Shown here in pieces: positions 34,479 to 43,142 of a stretch of 64,000 nt of DNA (position 1 is its first letter; each line of letters starts with the position of its first letter). The notes under the pieces are model-generated. The model did no database searches, was not told the origin of the DNA, and was given only the letters and a program-made list of their open reading frames with translations. Made by a program: the position numbers and the translations under genes. Source of the stretch: Pedobacter steynii (lineage in GTDB: Bacteria; Bacteroidota; Bacteroidia; Sphingobacteriales; Sphingobacteriaceae); contig NZ_CP017141.1 of NCBI RefSeq assembly GCF_001721645.1, positions 5,580,001 to 5,644,000 of the forward strand, read 5' to 3'.

Positions 34479-35279
34479 TTAAAACTGTATCCGCTCAAAA
34501 CTTATTTTATGATTAATGATGGTAGCCAATATAAATTCTTCATTTCCCATGGAGCTCGTAGTGAGGTAAGGGATTCCGGAATCATCCGGATAAAAAAGGT
34601 CGTAATTATGGGTATGTGCATGCAGTGAGGCCAGAAATCCAGGAGTCTCTGCAAAAGCAGCAGTATATCCTTTAACCAGCTTTTCGTCAAAGTCCAGAGA
34701 ATTTGGAGGGACATGAGAAATGCCAACAAAATTACTGACACCAGCCTGAGGCTGCATTTCTGCTTTTAACCAGGGAATATCAGGCGTATTGCCATCAAAT
34801 TTATGTTCCCTGCTGTTGGTATCGTGGCAAACAAATTTCACTCCTCCATAGAGGAAAGAATAATTCAGCGGGCCAAACATATTGATAAAAGCATCTCTGC
34901 CACGAGAAGTAAGGTCGTGGTTTCCAATCACCGCCACATAAGGAACATTCAGCTTAGATAAACTTCTGCTGATCCATTCCATTTCCTGTAATACCCCGAA
35001 TTCAGTAATATCACCGGCAATGACCACAAAGTCAATCCCCGGCATGTCATTTACTTTTTTCGTAAATCTTACCGTTTCATCGCGGGAGCGCTGGGTATCA
35101 CCACTCAATACAAAACGAACGGTATCGTCACCTTTTCCATCACCAAGACGCTTGAGATTGCCGGCATTAATATCCCTATAGGAATTCTTGTCGAACACCT
35201 GATTGGGACTATACTCAAAGTTATTACAACTCAGCAATCCCATCATTGCAACCAACGCCGGTACTATAAATATTCTCAT
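34479..35279 (-). CDS. Metallophosphoesterase lipoprotein
   Basis: 266 residues; the signal ends in the lipobox GLLSC (Cys18). The calcineurin-like motifs are present in order: SGDTQRS (first metal motif, GDTQ replacing DxH), VIAGDITEFG, AVIGNHDLTSRG, ISHVPPN and HAHTHNYD. Two metal ions should be bound and a phosphoester cleaved in the periplasm; the substrate is unknown. It is the first gene of a two-gene unit with the barrel protein. Confidence 0.88.
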   Translation of the reverse strand: MRIFIVPALVAMMGLLSCNNFEYSPNQVFDKNSYRDINAGNLKRLGDGKGDDTVRFVLSGDTQRSRDETVRFTKKVNDMPGIDFVVIAGDITEFGVLQEMEWISRSLSKLNVPYVAVIGNHDLTSRGRDAFINMFGPLNYSFLYGGVKFVCHDTNSREHKFDGNTPDIPWLKAEMQPQAGVSNFVGISHVPPNSLDFDEKLVKGYTAAFAETPGFLASLHAHTHNYDLFYPDDSGIPYLTTSSMGNEEFILATIINHKISFERIQF

Positions 35280-35417
35280 TGACAGAAATTAATGTTTCTA
35301 TCAAATTTAGGATTAATAGGAGCTTGCAAAAAGGCCAAAACCGCTATATGGCATTCCTATAACCGTTAAATTGCATTGATTTAACAATTCTGTTAAACAT
35401 AAATGGAAACAGAAAAA

Positions 35418-35879
35418 CTAGGTAGAAACCTTGCTTTTTAAACCTAAGGTTGCTTTAATTTCCTTAAATTCAAGAGAGACAGCTACTTGCTCCATCGCCT
35501 GGTTAAAAGTATCCGGACTGATGTACTGCCAGCTGACTTCCTGTTCTCCCAATTCGAAAAGAATTTCGATAGGGTGGTTAATCAGGTGATCTTCAAAAAA
35601 GACGCGTTTACTTTCTGCCCAGGCATTCGGATCGCCAAGTCTTACCGGCCAGGTATATAATTTATGGGCTTCCAAAGACCGTTCACTATCTACATATACT
35701 GATCTTTTGGAAATGAGTTGACTGATCTCAAACTCCTGAACTTTACCACATAAGCCTTGCTCATCATCAGTAATACTTAAACCTTTTACAGTAAAATAAG
35801 GAACCAGTACATTCTGTCCCTGCTGTTGTTCGGGGCTACCGAAAAAAACATACTTTCCTTTTGTCAGTTGATTGATCAT
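35418..35879 (-). CDS. Conserved hypothetical protein, 153 residues
   Basis: No signal peptide or membrane helix. It is acidic and beta-rich in its first half (KGKYVFFGSPEQQQGQNVLV, FTVKGLSITDDEQG) with a helical C-terminal part. I do not recognise the family. It stands between the phosphoesterase and the MocR-type regulator on the same strand but with 138 bases before the former and 35 after the latter, so it may be cotranscribed with the regulator. Confidence 0.7.
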   Translation of the reverse strand: MINQLTKGKYVFFGSPEQQQGQNVLVPYFTVKGLSITDDEQGLCGKVQEFEISQLISKRSVYVDSERSLEAHKLYTWPVRLGDPNAWAESKRVFFEDHLINHPIEILFELGEQEVSWQYISPDTFNQAMEQVAVSLEFKEIKATLGLKSKVST

Positions 35880-35914
35880 CGTGGCATCACTCGGTTTAAT
35901 TAGCCAAAGCTACA

Positions 35915-37441
35915 TTATATTTTAGGTTTTAATACCCCGGTCAGGATTTCTATGGCCGCATTCATTTCATTGATCTCAAGGGAAGCGAAGCCCATACGAA
36001 TGGAATTGTCATCCCTAAGGTTGCCATGATTCCGGAAACCACGGCTGATCAGCAATCCTTTCGCAGCAGCGGCATCGGCAACCCTTATCAGCGGATAATC
36101 TTTGTTGAAACGTGCCCAGAGCGCCATTCCACCAGATGGTTTATCAAAATCCACAATTCCCTTTAGTTCTGTTTCCAGTACCAGGCAAAGATGATCTCTT
36201 CTCTCGAAATAGGCTTTATTTGCTTTTTTTAGATACCGGCCAATATCTCCGTTATGGATCAATTCGGCCAATGCATCCTCTAGAATATGATCGCCACGCA
36301 GGTCAATCATCATACGCAGTTGAATCGCCTGCCGGATAAAATCTGCAGGAGCAATCATAAAACCAACCCTGACAGATGGGGCGATAGATTTAGAAAATGA
36401 ACCGATATAGATTACCCGCCCGTCATGCTGACTGCTGGCCAGGGGTAGGAAAGGGGCTGAATTGTAATGAAATTCGTAATCATAGTCATCTTCTATGATG
36501 GTAAAGTCAAACCTTCTGGAAAGTTCCAGTAACCTCATCCGGCGTTCGGGGCTTAAGGTTACCGTAGTGGGGTGATGGTGATGCGGAATCACATAAAGGG
36601 CATTGATCTGATTCTTTTTACAAGCTTGTTCTACCGCATCCATGTCCATCCCATAGCCATCCACCGGAACTCTAACCAAACGGGCACCGAGGCTTTCAAA
36701 TACCTTATTTGCCAGAAAATAGCTGGGATCGGCTACAATGACCGCATCTCCGGGCTTTAGTAATAAACTCGCGGCAATATAAATACTCATCTGCGCACCG
36801 TGGGTAATCAGCGTATGATGGTCCTGAATGTCTAAGCCCCGACTTTCCAGCAGGTAACCGACCAATGCAGTCCTGAGCAATGGAGAACCTCCGGCTAAAG
36901 ATCCCGGCATCCATTTCCAAACCGTGTTTTGCTTTGCGCGGCTCCTGTATGCTCTGTTTAAAAGATCCAGGGGTGCCAGCCGGGAATCCGGATATCCTTC
37001 ATCAATGATGAAATCAGGCCGTCTTAAAACCGGACCAGATGGTATATTCGTATGTGTTTCTATCCTGTAAAAAGGAGCTGCCAACATGTTTCCATAAGAA
37101 CTTAACCTGGGTTCATTCCAGCGTTGTGGCTGTAAATCAGGGAGGTTTTGCGCTATCCTGGCACCCTTTCTTGGAACCACTTCTATCCAGCTTTGTGCAT
37201 AGAGTTCATCATAGGCAGCAATGGCCGTTTTCCGGTGAATGTTTAACAGTCTGGCCAGCTCCCGGGTACCGGGAAGCATAGTACCAGGTTTAATCTGTCC
37301 TTCGCGAATGATATTGACCACATTGTTCGCAATTTGGAGATAGACCGGCTGGTTAGACGTTTTGTCTATAGATAGCAGCGTGATAAATGGAAGCATCTGG
37401 ACTACTTTGTTTTTTAAATCTGGACGATAAAGGTAGTCCAT
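35915..37441 (-). CDS. MocR-type regulator: GntR winged helix fused to an aminotransferase-like domain
   Basis: 508 residues. The winged helix covers about residues 30-100 (GQIKPGTMLPGTRELARLLN, HRKTAIAAYDEL). The class I aminotransferase fold occupies about 130-505, with the pyridoxal-phosphate lysine K351 in GSFSKSIAPSVR and the YDYEF segment. MocR/PdxR proteins use the cofactor as an effector rather than for catalysis. It diverges from a GNAT acetyltransferase gene across 57 bases, which is the likely control target, since MocR regulators usually act on the divergent neighbour. Confidence 0.9.
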   Translation of the reverse strand: MDYLYRPDLKNKVVQMLPFITLLSIDKTSNQPVYLQIANNVVNIIREGQIKPGTMLPGTRELARLLNIHRKTAIAAYDELYAQSWIEVVPRKGARIAQNLPDLQPQRWNEPRLSSYGNMLAAPFYRIETHTNIPSGPVLRRPDFIIDEGYPDSRLAPLDLLNRAYRSRAKQNTVWKWMPGSLAGGSPLLRTALVGYLLESRGLDIQDHHTLITHGAQMSIYIAASLLLKPGDAVIVADPSYFLANKVFESLGARLVRVPVDGYGMDMDAVEQACKKNQINALYVIPHHHHPTTVTLSPERRMRLLELSRRFDFTIIEDDYDYEFHYNSAPFLPLASSQHDGRVIYIGSFSKSIAPSVRVGFMIAPADFIRQAIQLRMMIDLRGDHILEDALAELIHNGDIGRYLKKANKAYFERRDHLCLVLETELKGIVDFDKPSGGMALWARFNKDYPLIRVADAAAAKGLLISRGFRNHGNLRDDNSIRMGFASLEINEMNAAIEILTGVLKPKI

Positions 37442-37449
37442 ACGAACTG

Positions 37450-37457
37450 TATTTTTG
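37450..37457 (+). promoter_or_regulatory. -7 element of the acetyltransferase promoter
   Basis: TATTTTTG matches TAnnTTTG and lies 41 bases before the GNAT ATG in the short divergent region. I see no good -33 element, as expected if an activator such as the MocR protein is needed. Confidence 0.4.
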
Positions 37458-37498
37458 AATAAATAAAAAACAAATCAATCAAAAATAACCCCCGCGAA

Positions 37499-37897
37499 AT
37501 GAACATTACTTATAAAACGGATTGCTGTCCGGACACCAGCGAAATTATTAATTTGTACCTGAGCTCAGGATTAAAAAGACCAACAGATGATCCGGAAAGA
37601 ATTCGCAAGATGTACGCAAACTCCAATCTCATTGTCACTGCCTGGGACGGAGCAAAATTGGTCGGTATTTCCCGTTCAATAACAGATTTTTGTTATTCCT
37701 GTTATCTTTCTGATCTGGCGGTGAACCTGGATTATCAAAAAAGCGGAATAGGCAGGAAACTGGTTGCAATCACGAAAGAGTGTATAGGAGAGGAGTCGAT
37801 GTTGTTATTGCTATCTGCCCCAACGGCGATGGAATACTATCCTAAAATCGGCATGGACAATCTCAATAATGCATTTATGATTAAACGTACAACATAA
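37499..37897 (+). CDS. GNAT-family N-acetyltransferase
   Basis: 132 residues with the GNAT core: a beta strand pair LVGISRSITDFCYSCYLSDLAV, then the acetyl-CoA pyrophosphate loop QKSGIGRKLV (Q-x-x-G-x-G/R). It is small and single-domain. Its acceptor substrate is unknown; the last strand reads YYPKIGMDNLNNAFMI. It is transcribed away from the MocR-type regulator and ended by a bidirectional terminator. Confidence 0.87.
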   Translation: MNITYKTDCCPDTSEIINLYLSSGLKRPTDDPERIRKMYANSNLIVTAWDGAKLVGISRSITDFCYSCYLSDLAVNLDYQKSGIGRKLVAITKECIGEESMLLLLSAPTAMEYYPKIGMDNLNNAFMIKRTT

Positions 37898-37928
37898 AAA
37901 AAGGGCCAGATTGCTCTGACCCCTTTTT
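37898..37928. terminator. Bidirectional terminator between GNAT and small secreted protein A
   Basis: AAAAAGGG..CAGA and TCTG..CCCCTTTTT with a TTGC loop and T runs on both strands. Confidence 0.75.
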
Positions 37929-37965
37929 AAAACATACATTTGATTAATTGATTGATAGATAGGGA

Positions 37966-38277
37966 CTATTGAATCACTTTACCATCTTCTCCAATTTTGA
38001 TGGAAGCAGTTTCTGCTTCTTTTTTCACATCAATCTGGTAGTATTTAGTTTTGTCTGCGTTCGTTACCAGGAAAGCAGCTGTTGGAGTCCATGCTTTAAC
38101 CGGCTCTGATTGCAGGGTAGTTTTTACTGCTTCAGGAAGATCTTTCAATTCAACCGGAGTTTTAGTTACACTGTCTTGTTTTACAGTGATCGATACTGGA
38201 CTCTTTACTTCACTTGCGTTTGCTGCTGTTAATCCTGCGAAAGCTAAAAATGCTGCTGATAAAATGATCTTTTTCAT
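37966..38277 (-). CDS. Small secreted protein A, paralogue of 40484-40795
   Basis: 103 residues; signal peptide MKKIILSAAFLAFAGLTAANA, cleaved before SEVK. The mature protein (about 80 residues) has a Val-rich strand, the segment ELKDLPEAVKTTLQSEPVKA and a terminal strand pair (TKYYQIDVKK, TASIKIGEDGK), a little like one PepSY-type repeat. The copy at 40484 shares the whole signal peptide and about four fifths of the remainder, and the similarity continues about 85 bases upstream of the start. Function unknown; a small periplasmic protein, probably abundant. Confidence 0.85.
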   Translation of the reverse strand: MKKIILSAAFLAFAGLTAANASEVKSPVSITVKQDSVTKTPVELKDLPEAVKTTLQSEPVKAWTPTAAFLVTNADKTKYYQIDVKKEAETASIKIGEDGKVIQ

Positions 38278-38451
38278 ATTCTTTGTATTTCAGTTATTAT
38301 TCTTGTTAATTACGTTTAGGGTATGTTTAATAATGATGCCAACACCATTATAGTTTGGCACAAACCTGATATACAGCTAATTACATGATTAAGGAATAAA
38401 ATAACTGTAGAGAAGCTCTACACTTTGCTGCTTTAAGTGGCACTAATCTGG

Positions 38452-39063
38452 TTATGGCAATGCTTCTGCATTGGTCAATAAACTGAATTTGTTGATTTTT
38501 TGCTTCTGCAGGATGTCAATAATCTTCTTAACCGAAGGGTATTCTTCTTCTGCATCTCCCTTAATGCTGACCCTCATGGCGCTGGAATGTAATTCTGCAA
38601 CAGCCTGTCTGGAATGTAATACCCAATCTGCAAGCTGGTTGTTTGCTGAATCTGTTGGAATTCCGGTTTCCAGACCTGAAGAAGTCCGCTTTGCCCCATC
38701 CATCATGATATAAGCTTTAAGGTTTTGCACCGGCACCCCGAATGAACCGATCACACTGAATCTCTTTTTCTCTTCAGGACTGAACACTATTTGATATTGT
38801 TTTCCGATTTTTTCCAGCGTAGCGATTTTAATATCCTGACCAGTGGTTTCAAAAAACACTTTTCCTTTACCAATGGTCAGTAAAGCAATGTCCTGATCAG
38901 GAACCTTTATGGTATAGGTGGAAGTGGGAATTTTCACATCCAGGGGATCCGGTTGTTTCGCTGTAGCAGTTAAAATAAAAAAGGTGAGGAGTAGGAAAGA
39001 GACATCGGTCATGGCCGTCATATCGATGGTCAATGCTTTCCTTTGAACTTTTACTCTTGGCAT
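38452..39063 (-). CDS. exbD: ExbD/TolR-family biopolymer transport protein, isolated
   Basis: 203 residues. One membrane helix near the N-terminus contains the functional Asp (MTAMTDVSFLLLTFFILTAT); the rest is periplasmic with the ExbD fold (LLTIGKGKVFFETTG). It resembles the second ExbD of Bacteroidetes TonB clusters. There are no exbB, tonB or first exbD next to it, so it must work with partners encoded elsewhere. It is codirectional with small secreted protein A, 174 bases away. Confidence 0.88.
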   Translation of the reverse strand: MPRVKVQRKALTIDMTAMTDVSFLLLTFFILTATAKQPDPLDVKIPTSTYTIKVPDQDIALLTIGKGKVFFETTGQDIKIATLEKIGKQYQIVFSPEEKKRFSVIGSFGVPVQNLKAYIMMDGAKRTSSGLETGIPTDSANNQLADWVLHSRQAVAELHSSAMRVSIKGDAEEEYPSVKKIIDILQKQKINKFSLLTNAEALP

Positions 39064-39123
39064 ATTGATCTATTTACGAAGTAATACAATTAGTTAAATT
39101 TGATTGCCGTCAATTAAATTGGG

Positions 39124-39702
39124 TTAACGCTGTTGTTGCCCTAAACGGTAAATCTGATTGATCCACTTTTGTCGTTGTTCGGGCTGAGCAGTTTTAATGA
39201 TCCCCACATAAGTAACTTTAACCGGCTTTACTCCGCAAAATTCCAGCGTGCTCTTTTTTAACTGATTCACACTTGGTCTTCCGTATACCAGGCGGTAATA
39301 CCATCCCGGCTGATCCAGTGTAGTAATGATGCGTGCCGTTTTCCCCTTCAGCAATTTGTCCCACCACATGGAATTTTCTCTATACTGATAGGTGAGTCCC
39401 GGAAGAAACAAACGGTCCAGAAAACCTTTCATCAATGCGGGGAGGCCGCCCCACCAAACGGGATGAATCCAGACCAGATGGTCTGCTGCTTTTATTTTTT
39501 CCAGGCTCTCCAGCAGATCCGGCTCTAAGTCCATTCTTTTGGTATAGCCAAATTGAAGGTTTGGATTGAAATGAAGTGCTCCGATATTGATCTCGGAAAT
39601 TGTAGCGCCAGTTTCTATGGCGCCATCCCGATAAGCTTCAGCCAGTGCATGGTTGAAGCTTTCCTTATTTGGATGTCCGTTTATAATAAGAATTTTAGTC
39701 AT
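39124..39702 (-). CDS. NAD(P)H-dependent flavodoxin-fold oxidoreductase (quinone reductase family)
   Basis: 192 residues. The N-terminal strand and loop ILIINGHPNKESFNHALAEA bind the flavin phosphate, and VWIHPVWWGGLPALMKGFLD is the diagnostic flavodoxin_2 motif of NQO1, MdaB and KefF relatives. It should reduce quinones or azo/nitro compounds by two electrons in the cytoplasm. The Crp/Fnr-type regulator gene lies 65 bases upstream on the same strand and probably controls it. Confidence 0.92.
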   Translation of the reverse strand: MTKILIINGHPNKESFNHALAEAYRDGAIETGATISEINIGALHFNPNLQFGYTKRMDLEPDLLESLEKIKAADHLVWIHPVWWGGLPALMKGFLDRLFLPGLTYQYRENSMWWDKLLKGKTARIITTLDQPGWYYRLVYGRPSVNQLKKSTLEFCGVKPVKVTYVGIIKTAQPEQRQKWINQIYRLGQQQR

Positions 39703-39767
39703 CTTGTCCTGATTTTTTGTTCAGGGCAAAGGTATCTTCAGCCGGATTCCGGCTACAGGACATTTGT

Positions 39768-40334
39768 CTAAAAAACGACCTCTCTTCTTAAACGGCTGAG
39801 GTGCCTGGAAGTGATGCCGAGATAAGAGGCTAAATATTGCAAAGGAATCTGCTGAACATAATCCGGCTGGTTTTCCAGAAGATCCATATATCTTTTCTTT
39901 GCTTTTTCTTTTTGAAAAAGAAACAAACGTTTTTCCAGCTCCAGGTATTGTTGTTCCGCAATCATTTTGAGGAACTTTGTCCAGTTCAGACTGGATTGAG
40001 ACAATTGATCCAGATCAGTCTTCTGAATCACAATTAATTCAGCAGGGGAGATGGCCTGAATGTTTTCCTGAGTAGGTAATCCAGTGATGAACGCAGAATA
40101 TGCAGTGGTTAAACTATTAGGAAAAGTGATGCAATAGGTAATTTCTTCCCCTGATTCCGGGCTAAAGAAAGACCTCAGGATACCGCTTTTCAGAAAGGCA
40201 ACCTCCTTACATAACCTACCTTCCTGTATCAGGAAATCACCTTTTTTAATTGACCTTAAACTGGTCTTTTCTTCAAAAGCGGAAATCTCTGCCGGGCTAA
40301 AAATATCAAATGACTTTAAAAAACTGCTGATCAT
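39768..40334 (-). CDS. Crp/Fnr-family transcriptional regulator
   Basis: 188 residues. Cyclic-nucleotide-binding fold at about 20-115 (LIQEGRLCKEVAFLKSGILR) and a short C-terminal DNA-binding region with IPLQYLASYLGITSRHLSRLRR. It is of the same subclass as the protein at 15973, and like it stands directly upstream of a small redox enzyme gene. The ligand is unknown. Confidence 0.9.
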   Translation of the reverse strand: MISSFLKSFDIFSPAEISAFEEKTSLRSIKKGDFLIQEGRLCKEVAFLKSGILRSFFSPESGEEITYCITFPNSLTTAYSAFITGLPTQENIQAISPAELIVIQKTDLDQLSQSSLNWTKFLKMIAEQQYLELEKRLFLFQKEKAKKRYMDLLENQPDYVQQIPLQYLASYLGITSRHLSRLRREVVF

Positions 40335-40426
40335 ACCTTTATTCTCATCTCCTATTATCTAAGCTGCCAAAGGTATTATTCTTATAGACTATAGGGTAGA
40401 AAAATATTAAAATGCTTTTAACGCGA

Positions 40427-40450
40427 AAAAGCCGGACGAATCCGGCTTTC
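40427..40450 (-). terminator. Terminator for small secreted protein B
   Basis: AAAGCCGGA and TCCGGCTTT form a stem with a CGAA loop; on the minus strand it is followed by TTTTT. It lies 33 bases after the stop codon of the 40484 gene. Confidence 0.8.
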
Positions 40451-40483
40451 TCCTAGCATATATAGGTAGATAACTTCTTGTTG

Positions 40484-40795
40484 TTATTTAACAGGTTTAC
40501 CGTCTTTATCTAATCTTACAGAAGCAGTTTCTTCACCTTTTTTGATGTCGATCTGATAGTAAGTAGATTTATCTGCATTCGTTACCAGGAAGGCAGCTGT
40601 TGGTGTCCATGCTTTAACTGGCTCAGTTTGTAAAGTAGCTTTAACCGGCTCAGGTAAATCTTTCAATTCTACCGGTACTTTTGTAGTACTATCTTGTTTA
40701 ACTGTGATGGCTACCGGTTCTTTTACTTCACTTGCGTTTGCTGCTGTTAATCCTGCGAAAGCTAAAAATGCTGCTGATAAAATGATCTTTTTCAT
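40484..40795 (-). CDS. Small secreted protein B, paralogue of 37966-38277
   Basis: 103 residues with exactly the same 21-residue signal peptide as protein A and the same mature layout (VELKDLPEPVKATLQTEPVK, YYQIDIKKGEETAS). Differences are mostly conservative substitutions spread through the mature part, so both copies appear to be under selection. The 5' leader is also conserved. Codon choice within the signal peptide is nearly identical, which points to recent duplication or gene conversion. Function unknown. Confidence 0.85.
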   Translation of the reverse strand: MKKIILSAAFLAFAGLTAANASEVKEPVAITVKQDSTTKVPVELKDLPEPVKATLQTEPVKAWTPTAAFLVTNADKSTYYQIDIKKGEETASVRLDKDGKPVK

Positions 40796-40971
40796 ATTCT
40801 TTGTATTTCAGTTAATATTCTTGTTAATTACGCTTAGGGTATGTTTAAGAATGGTGCCGTAAAGTTTCTTTTTTGGCACAAGACTGATTTACAGTTGGTT
40901 AATATTATTCAGGTCATTTTTAATTGTAGAGTTGTTCCACAATTTGGGGGATTAGGAATCGAATTACCAGC

Positions 40972-41796
40972 TTAATTTGTCTGGTTAATTAATTTATCCA
41001 TCAGCGATACAAAGCTTCTTCCACTAAAGATGCCATTTGTTGCTGTGCTGAAAACCACTTTGTTTTCTTTGTTATACAAGCTGATCTGGCTGATCCAGTT
41101 ATTCACCGAAAAATGATTTAGATCCGCTATCATGATCTTTTTAGCATCAATGATCAGGTGATCTTTATTCAAAATGATTTCTTTTGGCTGCACCTTTAAA
41201 AAAGACTGAGTTCCAGTTGCGAATAGTTTTTTACCCAATGCGGTATCATAACTGATGTATTGAAAAGTAACCGGCTTATTTTCTGCCAGTTCTTTCTGCA
41301 TTTTAGGTACATATAAAAGCTCATGCTGAGTGGTAATGAATTCAATGGCTTTAAAGACCTTAGTATACCGAACGGTAATCACTTCCCAATTTCCTTCTTC
41401 TCTGTTACGGAAAGCAATGTTATTGGTGATGAAGGTACGACCGGAACTGAATAGGTAAAGATCATCCAGATTTTCAAAAAGCTGTATTTTACCTGCTCCG
41501 TTTCCTTCAGTAAGGATTCCCTTTTCATACAGATAAAAAGTCTTGCCTTTACTGAGTTTTAATGCGGTTAACAAGATCACTATTCCAAGCCCCATGATAA
41601 AAGCAATACACCAATAAAGTATGCTGATATCTCCTGAAAACCTCAGCCTTCCTTCCTGAACCGCAAGGATTCCTTCAAAATAAATCATGGCCGAAATCGC
41701 CGTGAACAAAATAAGTGTAAAAATTGCGAAATAAGTAAAGCCTTTTCCCGGATTGTGTTTGCTTTTCAGGGCTCCTAATTCTTGTGTTTGATTCAT
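40972..41796 (-). CDS. Membrane protein of unknown function with two N-terminal helices
   Basis: 274 residues. Two hydrophobic helices at about 20-42 (YFAIFTLILFTAISAMIYF) and 58-80 (ILYWCIAFIMGLGIVILLTA) are followed by a soluble cytoplasmic part rich in beta strands (FYLYEKGILTEGNG, IIDAKKIMIADLNHF). The layout is like DUF6585-type proteins, but I am not certain of the family. It is 176 bases downstream of nothing related and appears to be a single-gene unit. Confidence 0.75.
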   Translation of the reverse strand: MNQTQELGALKSKHNPGKGFTYFAIFTLILFTAISAMIYFEGILAVQEGRLRFSGDISILYWCIAFIMGLGIVILLTALKLSKGKTFYLYEKGILTEGNGAGKIQLFENLDDLYLFSSGRTFITNNIAFRNREEGNWEVITVRYTKVFKAIEFITTQHELLYVPKMQKELAENKPVTFQYISYDTALGKKLFATGTQSFLKVQPKEIILNKDHLIIDAKKIMIADLNHFSVNNWISQISLYNKENKVVFSTATNGIFSGRSFVSLMDKLINQTN

Positions 41797-41901
41797 GTTA
41801 AAAGTTAAGTTGTTAAACGCTAGTTAATTGCTTTTTCGCAAGTCAACAAGCGTTTGCAATGGGCAAATGCGATGCCAGCAGGTCATGAATCATTACCCAA
41901 T

Positions 41902-41941
41902 AAAAAGGGGCAACTGCTTTCTGACGAAAACAATTGCCCCT
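41902..41941 (-). terminator. Terminator after the 41965 barrel gene
   Basis: AGGGGCAA and TTGCCCC arms enclose an AT-rich loop; on the minus strand the stem is followed by a T run (TTTTTA). It lies 24 bases after the stop codon. Confidence 0.7.
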
Positions 41942-41964
41942 GTTGCGATTAAAGAAAGTATAGG

Positions 41965-42546
41965 TTAGTTCATATCTCTTTCCACTTTTCTGGCTGTGCT
42001 TTTTCCAGGAAGATAGATCTGGAATCCTACGCCTAAGGTTAGCTTATGCGCATAAGCACTGCTGCCAAAGCCCACAACTCCATTATACTTTAATAAGCCT
42101 TCCAATCCGATGGATGGGGTTACAAAATAAGTGAAACCAGGCCCAAAGCTAAAGCCCAATCCATTTGTAGAACCTCCGGGACCTGAAGGATTCACACCGT
42201 TAACCCCTAAAGTGGCCTCTCCAAAGAACCTGGAATTTTTTACCACTTCATTTGCTCCGGTAGCTCCATAATAACGTCCTAAGGCACCAATACCATACTC
42301 AATACTTGTTCCCTGGTTTTTTGCGGTACTCAGGCCAAATTCCAGGTTTCCACCCAACGCCAATCCATCTTGTACGAACCAGGCAGCTTTAGGGTTGATT
42401 TTTAAGCTGAAAGTATTGGGTTTGTCCAAACCGAAGCTAATGTCCGAAATGTTAGCACCCATCATTACATTGCCTTTTTGTATCTGTGCTTTTGCTCCAA
42501 ATAAAAGTCCGGCACATAGACTCGCTGTTAAGAATAATTTTTTCAT
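41965..42546 (-). CDS. Outer-membrane beta-barrel protein (OmpA/PorT-like)
   Basis: 193 residues; signal peptide ends FGAKAQ (residue 21). Amphipathic strands follow with glycine-rich turns (FGLDKPNTFSLKINPKAAWF, GLGFSFGPGFTYFVTPSIG) and a final strand KLTLGVGFQIYLPG. A basic tail (KSTARKVERDMN) follows the last strand, which is unusual because barrels normally end in an aromatic residue. Function unknown. It diverges from the yiaA-like gene. Confidence 0.85.
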   Translation of the reverse strand: MKKLFLTASLCAGLLFGAKAQIQKGNVMMGANISDISFGLDKPNTFSLKINPKAAWFVQDGLALGGNLEFGLSTAKNQGTSIEYGIGALGRYYGATGANEVVKNSRFFGEATLGVNGVNPSGPGGSTNGLGFSFGPGFTYFVTPSIGLEGLLKYNGVVGFGSSAYAHKLTLGVGFQIYLPGKSTARKVERDMN

Positions 42547-42669
42547 AAGATCTGTTTAAATGTATTTCTTTAACAAATCCATATAAGTTTTGTTTTTGAA
42601 AATATATTTTGCCTAATGAATAAATATATCTGATTATTCATTATAATTACAGTTACAAAAACACAAACT

Positions 42670-43080
42670 ATGAATCAAAAAACATCAGGCGCTTTCATTG
42701 CGGCATCTTGGATAGCCCTTGGAGCAGGAATGATTGGCTATTTTGTCGGTTTAGCCAGAGCAGAAATGCAACTCAATGAAAAAGGGTATTACTTCACGGT
42801 TATGATGTTCGGTCTGTTTGCAGTAATATCTGTTCAAAAAAGTGTTAGGGATAGGCTGGAAGGAATTCCGGTAACAGACATCTATTATGGATTAAGCTGG
42901 TTTTCGACACTTTTATGCATTGTCTTATTGACCATTGGACTTTGGAACGCAACCTTATTACCAAGCGAAAAAGGGTTTTATGCCTTTGCCTTTCTCCTGG
43001 CCATGTTCGGTGCCATTGCTGTACAGAAAAACACCAGGGATAATAAACCGATGGGCCGTAACGAAGACAATTTAAACTAA
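42670..43080 (+). CDS. yiaA: YiaA/YiaB-type inner-membrane protein
   Basis: 136 residues with four hydrophobic helices arranged as two repeated helix pairs, each ending in a conserved charged motif (AVISVQKSVRDR and GAIAVQKNTRDN). This is the YiaAB two-helix domain, present twice as in E. coli YiaA. The biochemical role is unknown; the family is linked loosely to stress. It is expressed divergently from the barrel gene. Confidence 0.9.
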   Translation: MNQKTSGAFIAASWIALGAGMIGYFVGLARAEMQLNEKGYYFTVMMFGLFAVISVQKSVRDRLEGIPVTDIYYGLSWFSTLLCIVLLTIGLWNATLLPSEKGFYAFAFLLAMFGAIAVQKNTRDNKPMGRNEDNLN

Positions 43081-43142
43081 AAACGGTGATCCCAATGCTT
43101 TATGCAGGAAGGTTCAAACCGCAAATCACACAAAATTAAAAA

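Noticed and set aside
37450..37457. A full -33/-7 promoter for the GNAT gene
   Set aside because: Only the -7 part is present; no TTG or TTTG at 19-21 bases.
38350..38375. TTTGGCAC sequences upstream of both small secreted proteins as sigma-54 type -24 boxes
   Set aside because: No TTGC at the -12 position, the orientation is wrong for the genes, and the spacing differs between copies.
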